From Maribacter sp. (GTDB lineage Bacteria > Bacteroidota > Bacteroidia > Flavobacteriales > Flavobacteriaceae): a DNA stretch of 34,948 nt. Position numbers and translations under genes: made by a program. The DNA lies in contig JALHST010000294.1 of the NCBI GenBank assembly GCA_022865355.1, forward strand, positions 1 through 34,948, in the 5' to 3' direction. Below the pieces are notes generated by a model. It worked only from the letters and a program-made list of their open reading frames with translations, made no database searches and was not told the origin of the DNA. Positions 27,214 to 34,948 of this stretch are shown one piece after another. Positions within the stretch are counted from its first letter, which is position 1. Each line of letters starts with the position of its first letter.

Positions 27214-29670
27214 TTATATGTGATCTACATTGTAGATTACCCGTACACTTTTAAAGTGGGAAATAGCATTGAAGGATTTTTCGATCCTTTTAATGCTATT
27301 TTTTGTTTTACTTAATGACCCGCTCATAGGAATCTTAATAATGATATTTTTTAAAAATTGATTTCGTATTCTTGCGATAGCTGGAAATTCAGGCCCTAGA
27401 ACTTCGCCTTCCCAAACATTTCGTATCGACTTGGCAAACCAATCGGCCGCTTCGTTCAATTTATTATAATCCTTGTGCTTAAAGGTGATTTTAATTATCC
27501 TATTGATCGGTGGATACTTAAATTCCTCCCGTTCAAACAACTGGTCTTGATACATATTCGCATAATCGCCACTCGCGACCTGTTTTAGTATGTGATGCTG
27601 CGGATTATAGGTTTGGATAATTACCCTGCCCCTTTTTTTGGTGCGTCCAGCCCTGCCGGCGACTTGGGTCAATAATTGAAAGCTTCTTTCGTGGGCCCGA
27701 TAGTCGGGAAAATTCAAAAGGGCATCTGCATTCATAATTCCTACAAGGTTCACATTCCTGAAATCAAGACCTTTGCTCAACATTTGGGTGCCTACGAGCA
27801 AATCGAGTTCTTGCCGTTCGAAAGCCGTAATTATTTTTTCATAGGCAAATTTTCCGCGCGTTGTATCCAAATCCATTCTACCAACCCGGGCTTCCGGAAA
27901 AATTGCTCGCAACTCTTGTTCTACCTGTTCGGTACCGAATCCCTTGGTATCCAAAGTTGCGCTTCCACAGGCCATACAACTCTCCTGCAAGGCCATATGG
28001 TACCCACAATAATGGCATCGCAGTTGTTTATTGTTTTGATGATAGGTCAAGCTTACATCGCAATTCGGACATTGTGGCGCATGACCGCAGGTAGTACATT
28101 CCACAATGGGTGCATAGCCTCTGCGGTTTTGAAACAGGATACCTTGTTCCCCAACTTCCAATGTATTCCTAATTTCCTCCTGTAAGCGCTCCGAAAAATG
28201 GCCTTTCATTCTGCGTTTGCGGATCTCATCCCTTAAATCGACCAGTTCCATATCAGGCATGAGAACATTACCATAACGACGATCAATTTGGGCGTATCCA
28301 TATTTACCAAGCTGTACATTGTAAAAACTTTCTATACTAGGAGTTGCCGAACCTAATAAAATATGGCATTCATGCAATTTTGCAAGAACGATGGCCGCAT
28401 CTCTTGCGTGGTATCTGGGTGCGGGATCAAATTGTTTAAAAGACCCCTCGTGCTCCTCGTCAACGATGACCAACCCGAGTTTCGAAAACGGCAGGAACAA
28501 AGCAGACCTCGCCCCTATAACAATTTGTGCTTTGGTCCTTTTTTCAAGAACATTGTTCCATACCTCGATGCGCTCATGCACCGAATATTTAGAATGATAA
28601 ACTGCCACTTTCTCCCCAAAATACTCCTGCAATCTTGCAATAAGTTGGGTTGTCAAGGCAATTTCCGGCAATAAATAGAGGGCCTGATTTCCTGAATTGA
28701 TGCACTTTTCGATCAAATCTACATAGACTTCCGTCTTCCCCGATGAAGTAACCCCATGAAGCAACGTAACCTTATTTTTTTCAAAGCACCTCAAAATAGC
28801 CTCCAAGGCACTTTGTTGATATGTATTCAGTGACTTTAACGATTCATTTTCTGCATTGCCCTCGTATGAAACCCGATCGGTCTTTACAAGATACTCCTCA
28901 AGAATACCCTTATCTACAAGAGATTTGATAACGGCTTTTGAACCGCCACTCGAAAGCTCTAGATCCGTTATGTTTATGGGCTTTTTAGTGGTCGCCTGTA
29001 ATTGAAACAATGCCAGTACGACCTGACTTTGTTTCGGCGCTCGGGACAATGAGGCAAGCAGTGCTTCCAGATTCTTTTCGTCGATATACGCTTTGCCCAA
29101 TTGTACATGGCGAACTAATTTAGGCTTGTACTGTTCATAAATCTCTTCCTTTAAAACGATTATATTCTTTAATAACAGACGATTTAGGACGGGAAGGACA
29201 TTTTTTCGATCTATTATTGCACCGACCTCATACACTTTTAAAGACGACTGATGGCAGAGCGCGTCATAAACTAAAAATTCATCGTCCTGAAGTTCTGAAT
29301 CATCGAATACTATCCGTTCGTTCTTTATGATCAAGGTTTCGCTCTCCAGCAAAAAAGCACTCGGGACGGCACTGCGGAAAACTTCCCCAAGGGTGCACAT
29401 ATAATATCCTGCTATCCATTCCCAATGTTTTAATTGAACTTTGTTGACGATCGGATAATCGTCCAAAATTTGATGTATTTCCTTAGCCTCGTATACGGTA
29501 GGCGGTTCTGTATGAATAGTATATACCAGGCCCGTGTAGATTTTAGATTTCCCAAAGGGGACCGCCACGCGCATGCCTGGAAGTAAAAAATGGGCTTCCG
29601 TTTCCGAAATACTATAGGTAAACAGTTTTTCGAGTGGTATTGGTAGAATTACATTGATAAAGTACTGCAT
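27214..29670 (-). CDS. priA: Primosomal protein N' (replication restart helicase PriA)
   Basis: PriA recognises stalled forks and reloads the replicative helicase. The 818-residue protein has the 3'-end-binding domain at the N terminus (FINVILPIPLEKLFTYS), Walker A GVTSSGKT (306-313), Walker B with DEEH (404-407), the eight zinc-binding cysteines C525, C528, C534, C537, C552, C555, C565 and C568, and helicase motifs V-VI in TQMLSKGLDF and TQVAGRAGR. I start at ATG 29670, since the 12 codons upstream begin with TTG and do not match the family. It is 14 bases from the DUF2147 gene and likely part of the nadC operon. Confidence 0.96.
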   Translation of the reverse strand: MQYFINVILPIPLEKLFTYSISETEAHFLLPGMRVAVPFGKSKIYTGLVYTIHTEPPTVYEAKEIHQILDDYPIVNKVQLKHWEWIAGYYMCTLGEVFRSAVPSAFLLESETLIIKNERIVFDDSELQDDEFLVYDALCHQSSLKVYEVGAIIDRKNVLPVLNRLLLKNIIVLKEEIYEQYKPKLVRHVQLGKAYIDEKNLEALLASLSRAPKQSQVVLALFQLQATTKKPINITDLELSSGGSKAVIKSLVDKGILEEYLVKTDRVSYEGNAENESLKSLNTYQQSALEAILRCFEKNKVTLLHGVTSSGKTEVYVDLIEKCINSGNQALYLLPEIALTTQLIARLQEYFGEKVAVYHSKYSVHERIEVWNNVLEKRTKAQIVIGARSALFLPFSKLGLVIVDEEHEGSFKQFDPAPRYHARDAAIVLAKLHECHILLGSATPSIESFYNVQLGKYGYAQIDRRYGNVLMPDMELVDLRDEIRKRRMKGHFSERLQEEIRNTLEVGEQGILFQNRRGYAPIVECTTCGHAPQCPNCDVSLTYHQNNKQLRCHYCGYHMALQESCMACGSATLDTKGFGTEQVEQELRAIFPEARVGRMDLDTTRGKFAYEKIITAFERQELDLLVGTQMLSKGLDFRNVNLVGIMNADALLNFPDYRAHERSFQLLTQVAGRAGRTKKRGRVIIQTYNPQHHILKQVASGDYANMYQDQLFEREEFKYPPINRIIKITFKHKDYNKLNEAADWFAKSIRNVWEGEVLGPEFPAIARIRNQFLKNIIIKIPMSGSLSKTKNSIKRIEKSFNAISHFKSVRVIYNVDHI

Positions 29671-29684
29671 AATGCCCTTACCTT

Positions 29685-30131
29685 CTATCCCTGCACACGT
29701 ATCCAAGTCTGGGTCCGATATATAAATGCAAGATATCCGCGCACGCGAAGTTCATTGGTATTATCAGGGTTTAGCCAAATTTTACATCGAAAAGTCATGG
29801 CCTGCTCTGGATCGAAAAGTGTATCCCCTTTATAAATTCCTTTTCCATGGTGTTCGGCACCTTCAATAATGGTCATTCCCAAAATTGGTTCATTTTTCAT
29901 CTCGCCATCGCATTTGGAACATAGTGCATTTTCTTTCCCTTTTTCCAAAATCTTGACAATATGGCCATACATCAGACCATCTTTTTCATAAATGGAGATT
30001 ACGGCCTTCGGCTTTCCCGTTCGGTCATCTATGGTTTTCCAATCCCCAAAGATACTTTGCGAGGAAACCACACATGATGTTAGTATGAGTAGCCCTAAAA
30101 ATAATATTCTACCCATTTTCCGCTTCATCAT
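29685..30131 (-). CDS. DUF2147 exported protein
   Basis: The protein has 148 residues, or 143 if translation starts at the ATG at 30116. It has a signal sequence with a possible lipobox (LTSC) before SSQSIFGDWKTIDDRTGKPK, the typical start of the DUF2147 beta-barrel domain, followed by IVKILEKGKENALCSKCDGE and FRCKIWLNPDNTNELRVRGY. Small proteins of this family are periplasmic or outer-membrane-attached and of unknown function. The start overlaps the upstream YihY gene by 23 bases (8 with the second start), so translation is coupled. It precedes priA. Confidence 0.87.
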   Translation of the reverse strand: MMKRKMGRILFLGLLILTSCVVSSQSIFGDWKTIDDRTGKPKAVISIYEKDGLMYGHIVKILEKGKENALCSKCDGEMKNEPILGMTIIEGAEHHGKGIYKGDTLFDPEQAMTFRCKIWLNPDNTNELRVRGYLAFIYRTQTWIRVQG

Positions 30132-31098
30132 TTTTTAAGTAGGTTTTTCGCAGCGAATTCAAGGTGGCGTTCAGCTCAAATCCGAGTAGCAAGATATTGG
30201 AATTTAACCAAATGAACACTAATAATATCAATAATCCGCCCAATGCGCCATATAATTCGTTATAGGTGGCAATTTTATCAACATAGATGCCAAAAAGGTA
30301 TGAAGTGAGGGTAAAAAGAATGGTCGTCATCAAGGCGCCTACTGAAAAAAACCTAGGATGCCCACCAACAGTCCCAAAATAATACAACATTGACGTCGTC
30401 AGGTATGAAAGAAAGAGAAAAAAAAGAACTTTTATAATTTTTAATAAATAGATGTCGTCCTTTTCGAGAACGACCCCATAGGCCTTCATGAAAAAATCAC
30501 TGTACACCTTTTGGGTATAAAATTCAAGGTACACGAATACAACCGCCCCTATAATAAGAAGTACCGATAGTATCAGTCCGATACCCATAGCATAGGCATA
30601 TTGCCTAAAAAAATTTCGGTTTAAATTTACGTGGTATGAATTTTCAAAACCCCCAAAAATGGCATTCACCCCATTGGTCATTAAAAAAATAGAAGTTGTG
30701 AATGCCAAGATCGATGACCAAAGGTCTCCTCTTTCCTGAGCCTGTATCTGTTGGTAGATTTCGCCAAAGTAATCGCCGGTCGCCGTCGGTAAAAATGATT
30801 CCAGGAACATCAAAAATTGTGAATCAAAATTGGCATTCCCAACTTTAACATACGGGATTATGAAGGGCACAAGGGTTAATAAAAAAATCAATAAGGGGAA
30901 TAATGCCAAAAAAACACTAAATGAAATGGCACTCGCACGAATCGAGAGTGTACCTTGGACAATTCCAAAAAAATACATTTCTATTAGATCATAGAGCGAA
31001 AGACCTTCAAAAGCGCGCAACTTTACCTTTTTTAAAAGTCTTGCCACCCAATTGATTATCGGTATTTTATCAACCTTTTTCTCTATTTCTACAGACAT
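30109..31098 (-). CDS. YihY/virulence factor BrkB-family membrane protein
   Basis: The 329-residue protein has six membrane helices (about 57-83, 127-150, 168-193, 220-242, 252-275, 283-310) and the family hallmarks SIRASAISFSVFLALFPLLI and YGALGGLLILLVFIWLNSNI followed by LLLGFELNA. It is sometimes annotated as ribonuclease BN, a label transferred in error from an unrelated enzyme; no nuclease residues are visible. Function unknown. ATG follows the nadC TAG with no spacer, so the two are translationally coupled. Confidence 0.93.
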   Translation of the reverse strand: MSVEIEKKVDKIPIINWVARLLKKVKLRAFEGLSLYDLIEMYFFGIVQGTLSIRASAISFSVFLALFPLLIFLLTLVPFIIPYVKVGNANFDSQFLMFLESFLPTATGDYFGEIYQQIQAQERGDLWSSILAFTTSIFLMTNGVNAIFGGFENSYHVNLNRNFFRQYAYAMGIGLILSVLLIIGAVVFVYLEFYTQKVYSDFFMKAYGVVLEKDDIYLLKIIKVLFFLFLSYLTTSMLYYFGTVGGHPRFFSVGALMTTILFTLTSYLFGIYVDKIATYNELYGALGGLLILLVFIWLNSNILLLGFELNATLNSLRKTYLKNDEAENG

Positions 31099-31956
31099 CT
31101 ATACCGCTTTAAGACTCAGGTCTAGATTATTGATCGAATGGGTCAAAGCACCTGATGAAATATAATTTACGCCACATTCAGCATACTGTCGCAGGGTCTT
31201 TTCATTGATGCCGCCTGATGCTTCGGTCAGACATTGATTACCGATAAGGGCCACGGCTTCACGGGTATCTTCAAAGTTAAAGTTGTCTAATAGAATTCTA
31301 TAGATCCCTTTTGATCTAAGGATTTCCCGAACTTCGTCAAGATTACGTGCCTCTACGATTATTTTTAGGTCCTTATGATGGGTTTTTAAATAGTGTTGTG
31401 TTTTGGCGATTGCCTGGGGAATTCCGCCAGCAAAATCGATATGGTTGTCTTTGAGCATAATCATGTCATATAGAGCAAAACGATGATTTTCCCCACCGCC
31501 AATTTTGACCGCCCATTTCTCCAAAGCCCTAATTCCTGGAGTAGTCTTTCGCGTATCCAGAATTTTTGTATTCGTTCCTTCCAAAAGTTTAACAAAGCGA
31601 TTGGTTTTGGTGGCTATGGCGCTCATTCGTTGCATGGCATTCAATACCAAACGCTCCGCTTTTAAAATACTCTGCGAGCTTCCTTGTATATAGAACGCAA
31701 TATCGCCATATTTTATTGAACTCCCGTCCTTCATTAAAATTTCCATTTCCAAATTCGCGTCGACATACGTGAAAACCTGTCTTGCAAAATCGACTCCTGC
31801 GAGGATGCCATTGTCTTTTACCAATAGTTTTGCCCTACCGATTGCCGTTACCGGGATGCAGGCCAATGAACTATGATCCCCATCGCCCACATCCTCCCGA
31901 ATCGCATTCCGGATGATACCATCTATCTCCTCCTGAAACTGTTCTTTCGAAATCAT
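31099..31956 (-). CDS. nadC: Nicotinate-nucleotide pyrophosphorylase (quinolinate phosphoribosyltransferase)
   Basis: NadC turns quinolinate and PRPP into nicotinate mononucleotide in de novo NAD synthesis. The 285-residue protein has EDVGDGDHSS (21-30), ERLVLNAMQRMSAIAT (101-116), TRKTTPGIRALEKWAV (135-150), GGGENHRFALYDMIMLKDNH (153-172) and the C-terminal EASGGI segment, all diagnostic. nadA and nadB are not nearby. First gene of an apparent nadC-yihY-DUF2147-priA operon; it is divergent from rlmH over a 123-base gap. No exact -7 element is seen on its strand. Confidence 0.96.
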   Translation of the reverse strand: MISKEQFQEEIDGIIRNAIREDVGDGDHSSLACIPVTAIGRAKLLVKDNGILAGVDFARQVFTYVDANLEMEILMKDGSSIKYGDIAFYIQGSSQSILKAERLVLNAMQRMSAIATKTNRFVKLLEGTNTKILDTRKTTPGIRALEKWAVKIGGGENHRFALYDMIMLKDNHIDFAGGIPQAIAKTQHYLKTHHKDLKIIVEARNLDEVREILRSKGIYRILLDNFNFEDTREAVALIGNQCLTEASGGINEKTLRQYAECGVNYISSGALTHSINNLDLSLKAV

Positions 31957-32010
31957 GAATGAATCGTTTTAGTGCGAATTTACTAAATAGTTAACTGGTT
32001 ATTTTTCTGT

Positions 32011-32049
32011 TTTGGTTTTTGGCGGAAGTATTTGGTCTTTGGTATTTGG
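32011..32049 (+). repeat. Short degenerate heptamer repeat (TTTGGTN)
   Basis: TTTGG occurs at 32011, 32018, 32031, 32038 and 32045, so four of the five copies form 7-base steps (TTTGGTT, TTTGGTC, TTTGGTA). The stretch lies in the gap upstream of rlmH. It looks like a simple-sequence remnant. Confidence 0.6.
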
Positions 32050-32067
32050 GTTTTAATATTTGCAAAC

Positions 32068-32075
32068 TACATTTG
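32068..32075 (+). promoter_or_regulatory. Putative -7 element immediately before rlmH
   Basis: TACATTTG matches TANNTTTG exactly but ends only 4 bases before the ATG at 32080. If functional, the transcript would start at or next to the start codon (leaderless). A promoter further upstream is possible, but no other exact match is visible. Confidence 0.35.
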
Positions 32076-32079
32076 CCTT

Positions 32080-32553
32080 ATGACCATTAAACTTATTGCC
32101 ATTGGAAAAACCGATGGTAAAGCACTTCAGGAGCTGCTGCATACGTACGAAAGTCGATTGAAATTTTATGTCAAGTTTGAACTTGAAATCATTCCTGACC
32201 TTAAAAACACAAAAAATATTTCTGAACACCAACAAAAAGAAAAAGAGGGAGCGCTCCTATTGAATAAATTGAATCCTACCGATGTATTGGTATTATTGGA
32301 TGAAAGGGGAAGGCAGTATTCTTCAGTCGATTTTGCTCAATTTCTTCAGAAAAAAATGAATTCGGGTATCAAACAATTGGTACTGGTAATCGGTGGCCCG
32401 TATGGCTTCAGTGATCATGTAAACCAAGCGGCACAAGAAAGGATAAGTCTATCGAAGATGACCTTTTCGCACCAGATGGTGCGCCTATTCGCGATCGAAC
32501 AACTCTATAGGGCCTTTACGATATTGCGAAATGAACCCTACCATCATGAGTGA
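32080..32553 (+). CDS. rlmH: 23S rRNA (pseudouridine1915-N3)-methyltransferase
   Basis: RlmH methylates pseudouridine 1915 in helix 69 of 23S rRNA after subunit joining. The 157-residue SPOUT protein begins MTIKLIAIGKTDGKALQELL and has VLVIGGPYGFSDHV, the SAM-binding knot, and the C-terminal LSKMTFSHQMVRLFAIEQLY RAF segment ending EPYHHE. The open frame extends upstream through the repeat to 32032, but ATG 32080 gives the standard start. The gene is divergent from nadC and convergent with serA. Confidence 0.96.
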   Translation: MTIKLIAIGKTDGKALQELLHTYESRLKFYVKFELEIIPDLKNTKNISEHQQKEKEGALLLNKLNPTDVLVLLDERGRQYSSVDFAQFLQKKMNSGIKQLVLVIGGPYGFSDHVNQAAQERISLSKMTFSHQMVRLFAIEQLYRAFTILRNEPYHHE

Positions 32554-32662
32554 AGGGCTAAAAATTCCTAGGGTCGATTATTCCCGCTTATCTTTATGTA
32601 TTGATACCCTTCCGTCTGTGCGGGTGGTGTACTATGCTAATCGTTATATGGGCAAAGATTAA
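32546..32662 (+). CDS. Possible 38-residue small protein overlapping the rlmH stop
   Basis: An ATG at 32546 overlaps the rlmH TGA by 8 bases, and the frame stays open to TAA at 32660-32662, covering the whole gap and overlapping the serA stop. The product includes KIPRVDYSRLSLCIDTLPSV and then YYANRYMGKD. An open frame this short is fairly likely by chance, so only its placement speaks for it. No family is recognised and there is no signal peptide. Confidence 0.22.
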   Translation: MSEGLKIPRVDYSRLSLCIDTLPSVRVVYYANRYMGKD

Positions 32663-34551
32663 TAAAGTACCCTAAATTTTATGGTGTTCTCGACATTTTT
32701 AAGCGCTTTGATTACCTCTTTGTTATACTCCTTATCCAAATCGGTTATCACATAGCCAACCTCATTGTCGGTTGAAAGAAATTGTCCCGAGATATTCATT
32801 TCATATTTGGCCAGTACTTCATTTATTTTAGCCATGATGCCCGGAACATTTTTGTGAATGTGCAGAAAACGATGAGCGTTCTTTTGTTTGGGTAATCGAA
32901 TATTGGGGAAATTAACGGCATCTACGGTACTGCCCGAGTTTATGTAGTCCATTATTTTATGCGGCACAAAATCGGCAATATTGCGCTGTGCTTCTTCGGT
33001 ACTCCCGCCAACGTGGGGAGTCAAAATTACATTGTCAAGGCCTTGAAGTTCTGTATGAAATTCTCCATTGCCACTAGGTTCCTCAGGATACACGTCGATG
33101 GCCGCACCAACTAATTTTCCATTTTTCAGTGCACCGACCAATGATTCGATATCTACCACGAATCCCCTTGAAAGATTAATAAGAATCGCGCCATTCTTCA
33201 TTTGGTTAATTTCACGTGCGCCTATAAAATTCCGGTTGGCCTTGTTGTCATCGATGTGTAAGGTTACCACATCTGAAACATTCAATAGATCTTCAAGCGA
33301 ATTGCATTTGATCGCATTCCCTATCGCCAGCTGATCATTAATGTCGTAATAATAAACACGCATGCCAATGGCTTCCGCTAAAACTGATAATTGCTTGCCG
33401 ATATTGCCATAGCCGACTATTCCGAGATTCTTGCCGCGTACTTCCCTAGAATTGGCAGCAGTTTTGTTCCATTGGCCGTTGTGTATCTCTGTACTTCTAG
33501 GAAAAACACTGCGCATGAGCATTATGATCTCGCCTATGGCCAGTTCGACTACCGATCGGGTATTACTATAAGGGGCATTGAATACCACCACACCACGCGC
33601 CCGGCAATAATCCAAATCAATTTGCGTCGTTCCGATACAGAACGCACCCACGACCAATAATTTATTGGCTGCATCCAAAACTTTTTGGGTAACCTGTGTT
33701 TTAGACCGGATACCCAAGACGTGAACCCCTTTGATCTTTTGGATCAATTCTTCCTCGGACAAGCTGGATTTGATCAATTCAACAGAAAATCCATCTTCCG
33801 AAAGATTATCAAAAGCGGCAGGATGAACATTTTCAAGAAGTAATATCTTAATTCTGTTCTTAGGATAGGAAATCTTTCTTGGCAAATCATTTACAAATAG
33901 AAACTCATCCAAATTAGGGGCTACATGATCCGCATTATTGGTAGCCTTTTCTCGATGCACATTCTCGGTATAGGCGAAGAATTTATGCGCTATTCCAGCT
34001 TCCCGCATAACGTAATCACTATAACCATCCCCTATGACTTGAACTTCACCTTCCAAATCGAGCTGTTTTAGACATTCGATCTTGCCGTTATGCGATGAAA
34101 GTACATTGGTCTCATCAAAGCCAATAATATTTCCGTCGGAATCAAATTTAAAGGTATTGGCAAATACTCTCTCAGAAGGTATGTTGTACTCTTTGACAAT
34201 TGGATCAATAAATTCCTTAAAACCACATGAAATAACATAGATGTCATTTGAAAATAATTCAAAAAATTCTTTATTCGCCTCGATCGACTTAGAAATTTTC
34301 TGCTTCAGTTCGCTTACAAGCCGGGTCAAATCAGACTTGTTGGCCTTCAGTAATTTTATGCGGCGTTCCAACGATTCGGTGAAAGATATATCGCCGTCGA
34401 TTCCTAGATTCGTAATTTTCTGTATTTCCTTGATTATCTCTTCCTTATTAGGTCTTCCCCCTAAGGTCATTTCGGCCAATACATCCAGAGCCTCTACCCT
34501 GGTCAAGGTACTATCGAAATCAAATACATACTTCCTGCCCACTGCCACCAT
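32659..34551 (-). CDS. serA: Fused phosphoserine phosphatase-like HAD domain and D-3-phosphoglycerate dehydrogenase
   Basis: The 630-residue protein joins two enzymes of serine synthesis. Residues 1-220 are a SerB-type HAD domain: nucleophile segment VFDFDSTLTRVEALD (D11, D13), S108, K157, and GDGYSD with D175/D179. Residues 234-550 are D-3-phosphoglycerate dehydrogenase, with the NAD-binding GIVGYGNIGKQ (377-387), SRGFVVD (R462) and TPHVGGST (H513). Residues 560-630 form an ACT domain, probably for serine feedback. The first and third pathway steps are thus on one chain; serC is not in the window. A one-mismatch -7 element, minus-strand TACTTTTA, lies at 34578-34571. Its 3' end is convergent with rlmH. 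Confidence 0.95.
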   Translation of the reverse strand: MVAVGRKYVFDFDSTLTRVEALDVLAEMTLGGRPNKEEIIKEIQKITNLGIDGDISFTESLERRIKLLKANKSDLTRLVSELKQKISKSIEANKEFFELFSNDIYVISCGFKEFIDPIVKEYNIPSERVFANTFKFDSDGNIIGFDETNVLSSHNGKIECLKQLDLEGEVQVIGDGYSDYVMREAGIAHKFFAYTENVHREKATNNADHVAPNLDEFLFVNDLPRKISYPKNRIKILLLENVHPAAFDNLSEDGFSVELIKSSLSEEELIQKIKGVHVLGIRSKTQVTQKVLDAANKLLVVGAFCIGTTQIDLDYCRARGVVVFNAPYSNTRSVVELAIGEIIMLMRSVFPRSTEIHNGQWNKTAANSREVRGKNLGIVGYGNIGKQLSVLAEAIGMRVYYYDINDQLAIGNAIKCNSLEDLLNVSDVVTLHIDDNKANRNFIGAREINQMKNGAILINLSRGFVVDIESLVGALKNGKLVGAAIDVYPEEPSGNGEFHTELQGLDNVILTPHVGGSTEEAQRNIADFVPHKIMDYINSGSTVDAVNFPNIRLPKQKNAHRFLHIHKNVPGIMAKINEVLAKYEMNISGQFLSTDNEVGYVITDLDKEYNKEVIKALKNVENTIKFRVLY

Positions 34552-34724
34552 ATTTAAAAAAATTAAGCTGTAAAAGTAAAAATTTAATCGGTCAGTCTTA
34601 GGGTTAATTTACCAAAAGTTATCCCTGTCACCAATCCATAGCATTTTGATGGAAAATTAAGTAATTGATACCAAAAAAATTATTGAATTCCCAATATATC
34701 CCCCTTCGTATTGGTATGGGGACA

Positions 34725-34948
34725 TTACTTCCAAAATAAAATAATGGCGTTGGCAAAGGCTGTTGTTTTATAGGTCCCATTGTGATCTCCGGAAACGATT
34801 TTTAATTTGCTTTTGGGAATAGCTCCTTGTAGTTCCGATGGGTTACCATTGTCAATATCCCTATCTCCGGCAATCACCAATACTTTTGCCTTAATTTTGG
34901 AAAGCGCTTCTACCGATGTAACCGGCTGATATTTTTGCTGTAAATAAA
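34725..34948 (-). CDS. Alpha/beta hydrolase, C-terminal part (5' end outside window)
   Basis: The frame enters from the right edge and ends with TAA at 34727-34725, leaving 73 residues: SVEALSKIKAKVLVIAGDRD IDNG, then LQGAIPKSKLKIVSGDHNGT YKTTAFANAI. KVLVIAGDRD is the strand with the acidic triad residue, and VSGDHNG carries the catalytic histidine, as in peptidases and lipases of the alpha/beta hydrolase fold. The nucleophile elbow lies outside the window. The substrate cannot be inferred. Downstream, on the minus strand, CCAATA / TATTGG forms a weak hairpin (34714-34691) followed after 14 bases by a T run, a possible terminator. Confidence 0.75.
   Translation of the reverse strand, partial: YLQQKYQPVTSVEALSKIKAKVLVIAGDRDIDNGNPSELQGAIPKSKLKIVSGDHNGTYKTTAFANAIILFWK

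Noticed and set aside
27220-27240. Inverted repeat GTGATCTAC / GTAGATTAC as a shared terminator of the LytTR gene and priA
   Set aside because: It lies inside the last codons of priA and neither side is followed by a T run.
28363-28674. 103-codon plus-strand frame inside priA
   Set aside because: Mirror of the PriA helicase region; composition and motifs belong to priA on the minus strand.
30109-31098. Annotation as ribonuclease BN
   Set aside because: The sequence is a six-helix YihY membrane protein without nuclease motifs; the ribonuclease name comes from an old misassignment.

Overview
The window is a compact chromosomal segment of a Bacteroidetes bacterium, most likely a marine member of the Flavobacteriaceae. 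Five things point there: family-specific proteins of unknown function (DUF4249, DUF4294, DUF6095, DUF6495), a SerB-SerA fusion, a long-form GAPDH of 482 residues, promoters of the Bacteroidetes type (TANNTTTG at about -7, sometimes with TTG/TTTG about 20 bases upstream), and starts without strong Shine-Dalgarno sequences. Base composition is moderately AT-rich, higher in GC than a typical Flavobacterium by eye. I see no transposase, integrase, phage module, CRISPR array, rRNA or intact tRNA.

Layout. 1-1686 (+): end of a HAD phosphatase, an EamA exporter and a YigZ/IMPACT protein; 1676-2074 (-): a hotdog thioesterase. 2282-4907 (+): dnaA, a low-molecular-weight tyrosine phosphatase and an RsmI-type methyltransferase. 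8079-4965 (-): a cell-wall cluster of dapF, a GNAT acetyltransferase, mltG and a lysozyme-like membrane-anchored protein. 8218-13619 (+): HtrA protease, GAPDH, an unknown coiled-coil membrane protein, a GNAT acetyltransferase, trmD and rplS. 13620-14431 is the only long stretch without a recognised gene; it holds a 68-codon orphan reading frame closed by a strong hairpin. 14432-19965 (+): monomeric isocitrate dehydrogenase, then a TonB-dependent receptor with its DUF4249 lipoprotein. 20212-23021: small DUF6095 protein (+), DUF4294 protein (-), M42 aminopeptidase (+), Nudix hydrolase (+). 24392-23016 (-): hisS; 25014-24532 (-): DUF6495; 26280-25172 (-): rpsF-rpsR-rplI. 26514-27206 (+): LytTR response regulator. 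31956-27214 (-): nadC, YihY-type membrane protein, DUF2147 protein and priA. 32080-32553 (+): rlmH, followed by a possible 38-codon frame. 34551-32659 (-): serB-serA fusion. 34948-34725 (-): end of an alpha/beta hydrolase.

Functionally this is mostly housekeeping: replication (dnaA, priA), translation and tRNA/rRNA maturation (trmD, rplS, hisS, rpsF-rpsR-rplI, rlmH, RsmI-type enzyme), central metabolism (gap, icd, nadC, serA) and envelope biogenesis (dapF, mltG, HtrA, TonB/DUF4249). Genes are tightly packed, with several start/stop overlaps and overlapping convergent 3' ends. I did not find a convincing undescribed multi-gene system. The best candidates for something new are the orphan frame plus hairpin at 13.9-14.2 kb, the periplasmic/cytoplasmic coiled-coil membrane protein at 11.3 kb, the membrane-anchored lysozyme-fold protein next to mltG, the GC-rich inverted repeat lying in the hisS promoter, and the terminator-like hairpin in the leader of the second GNAT gene and trmD.
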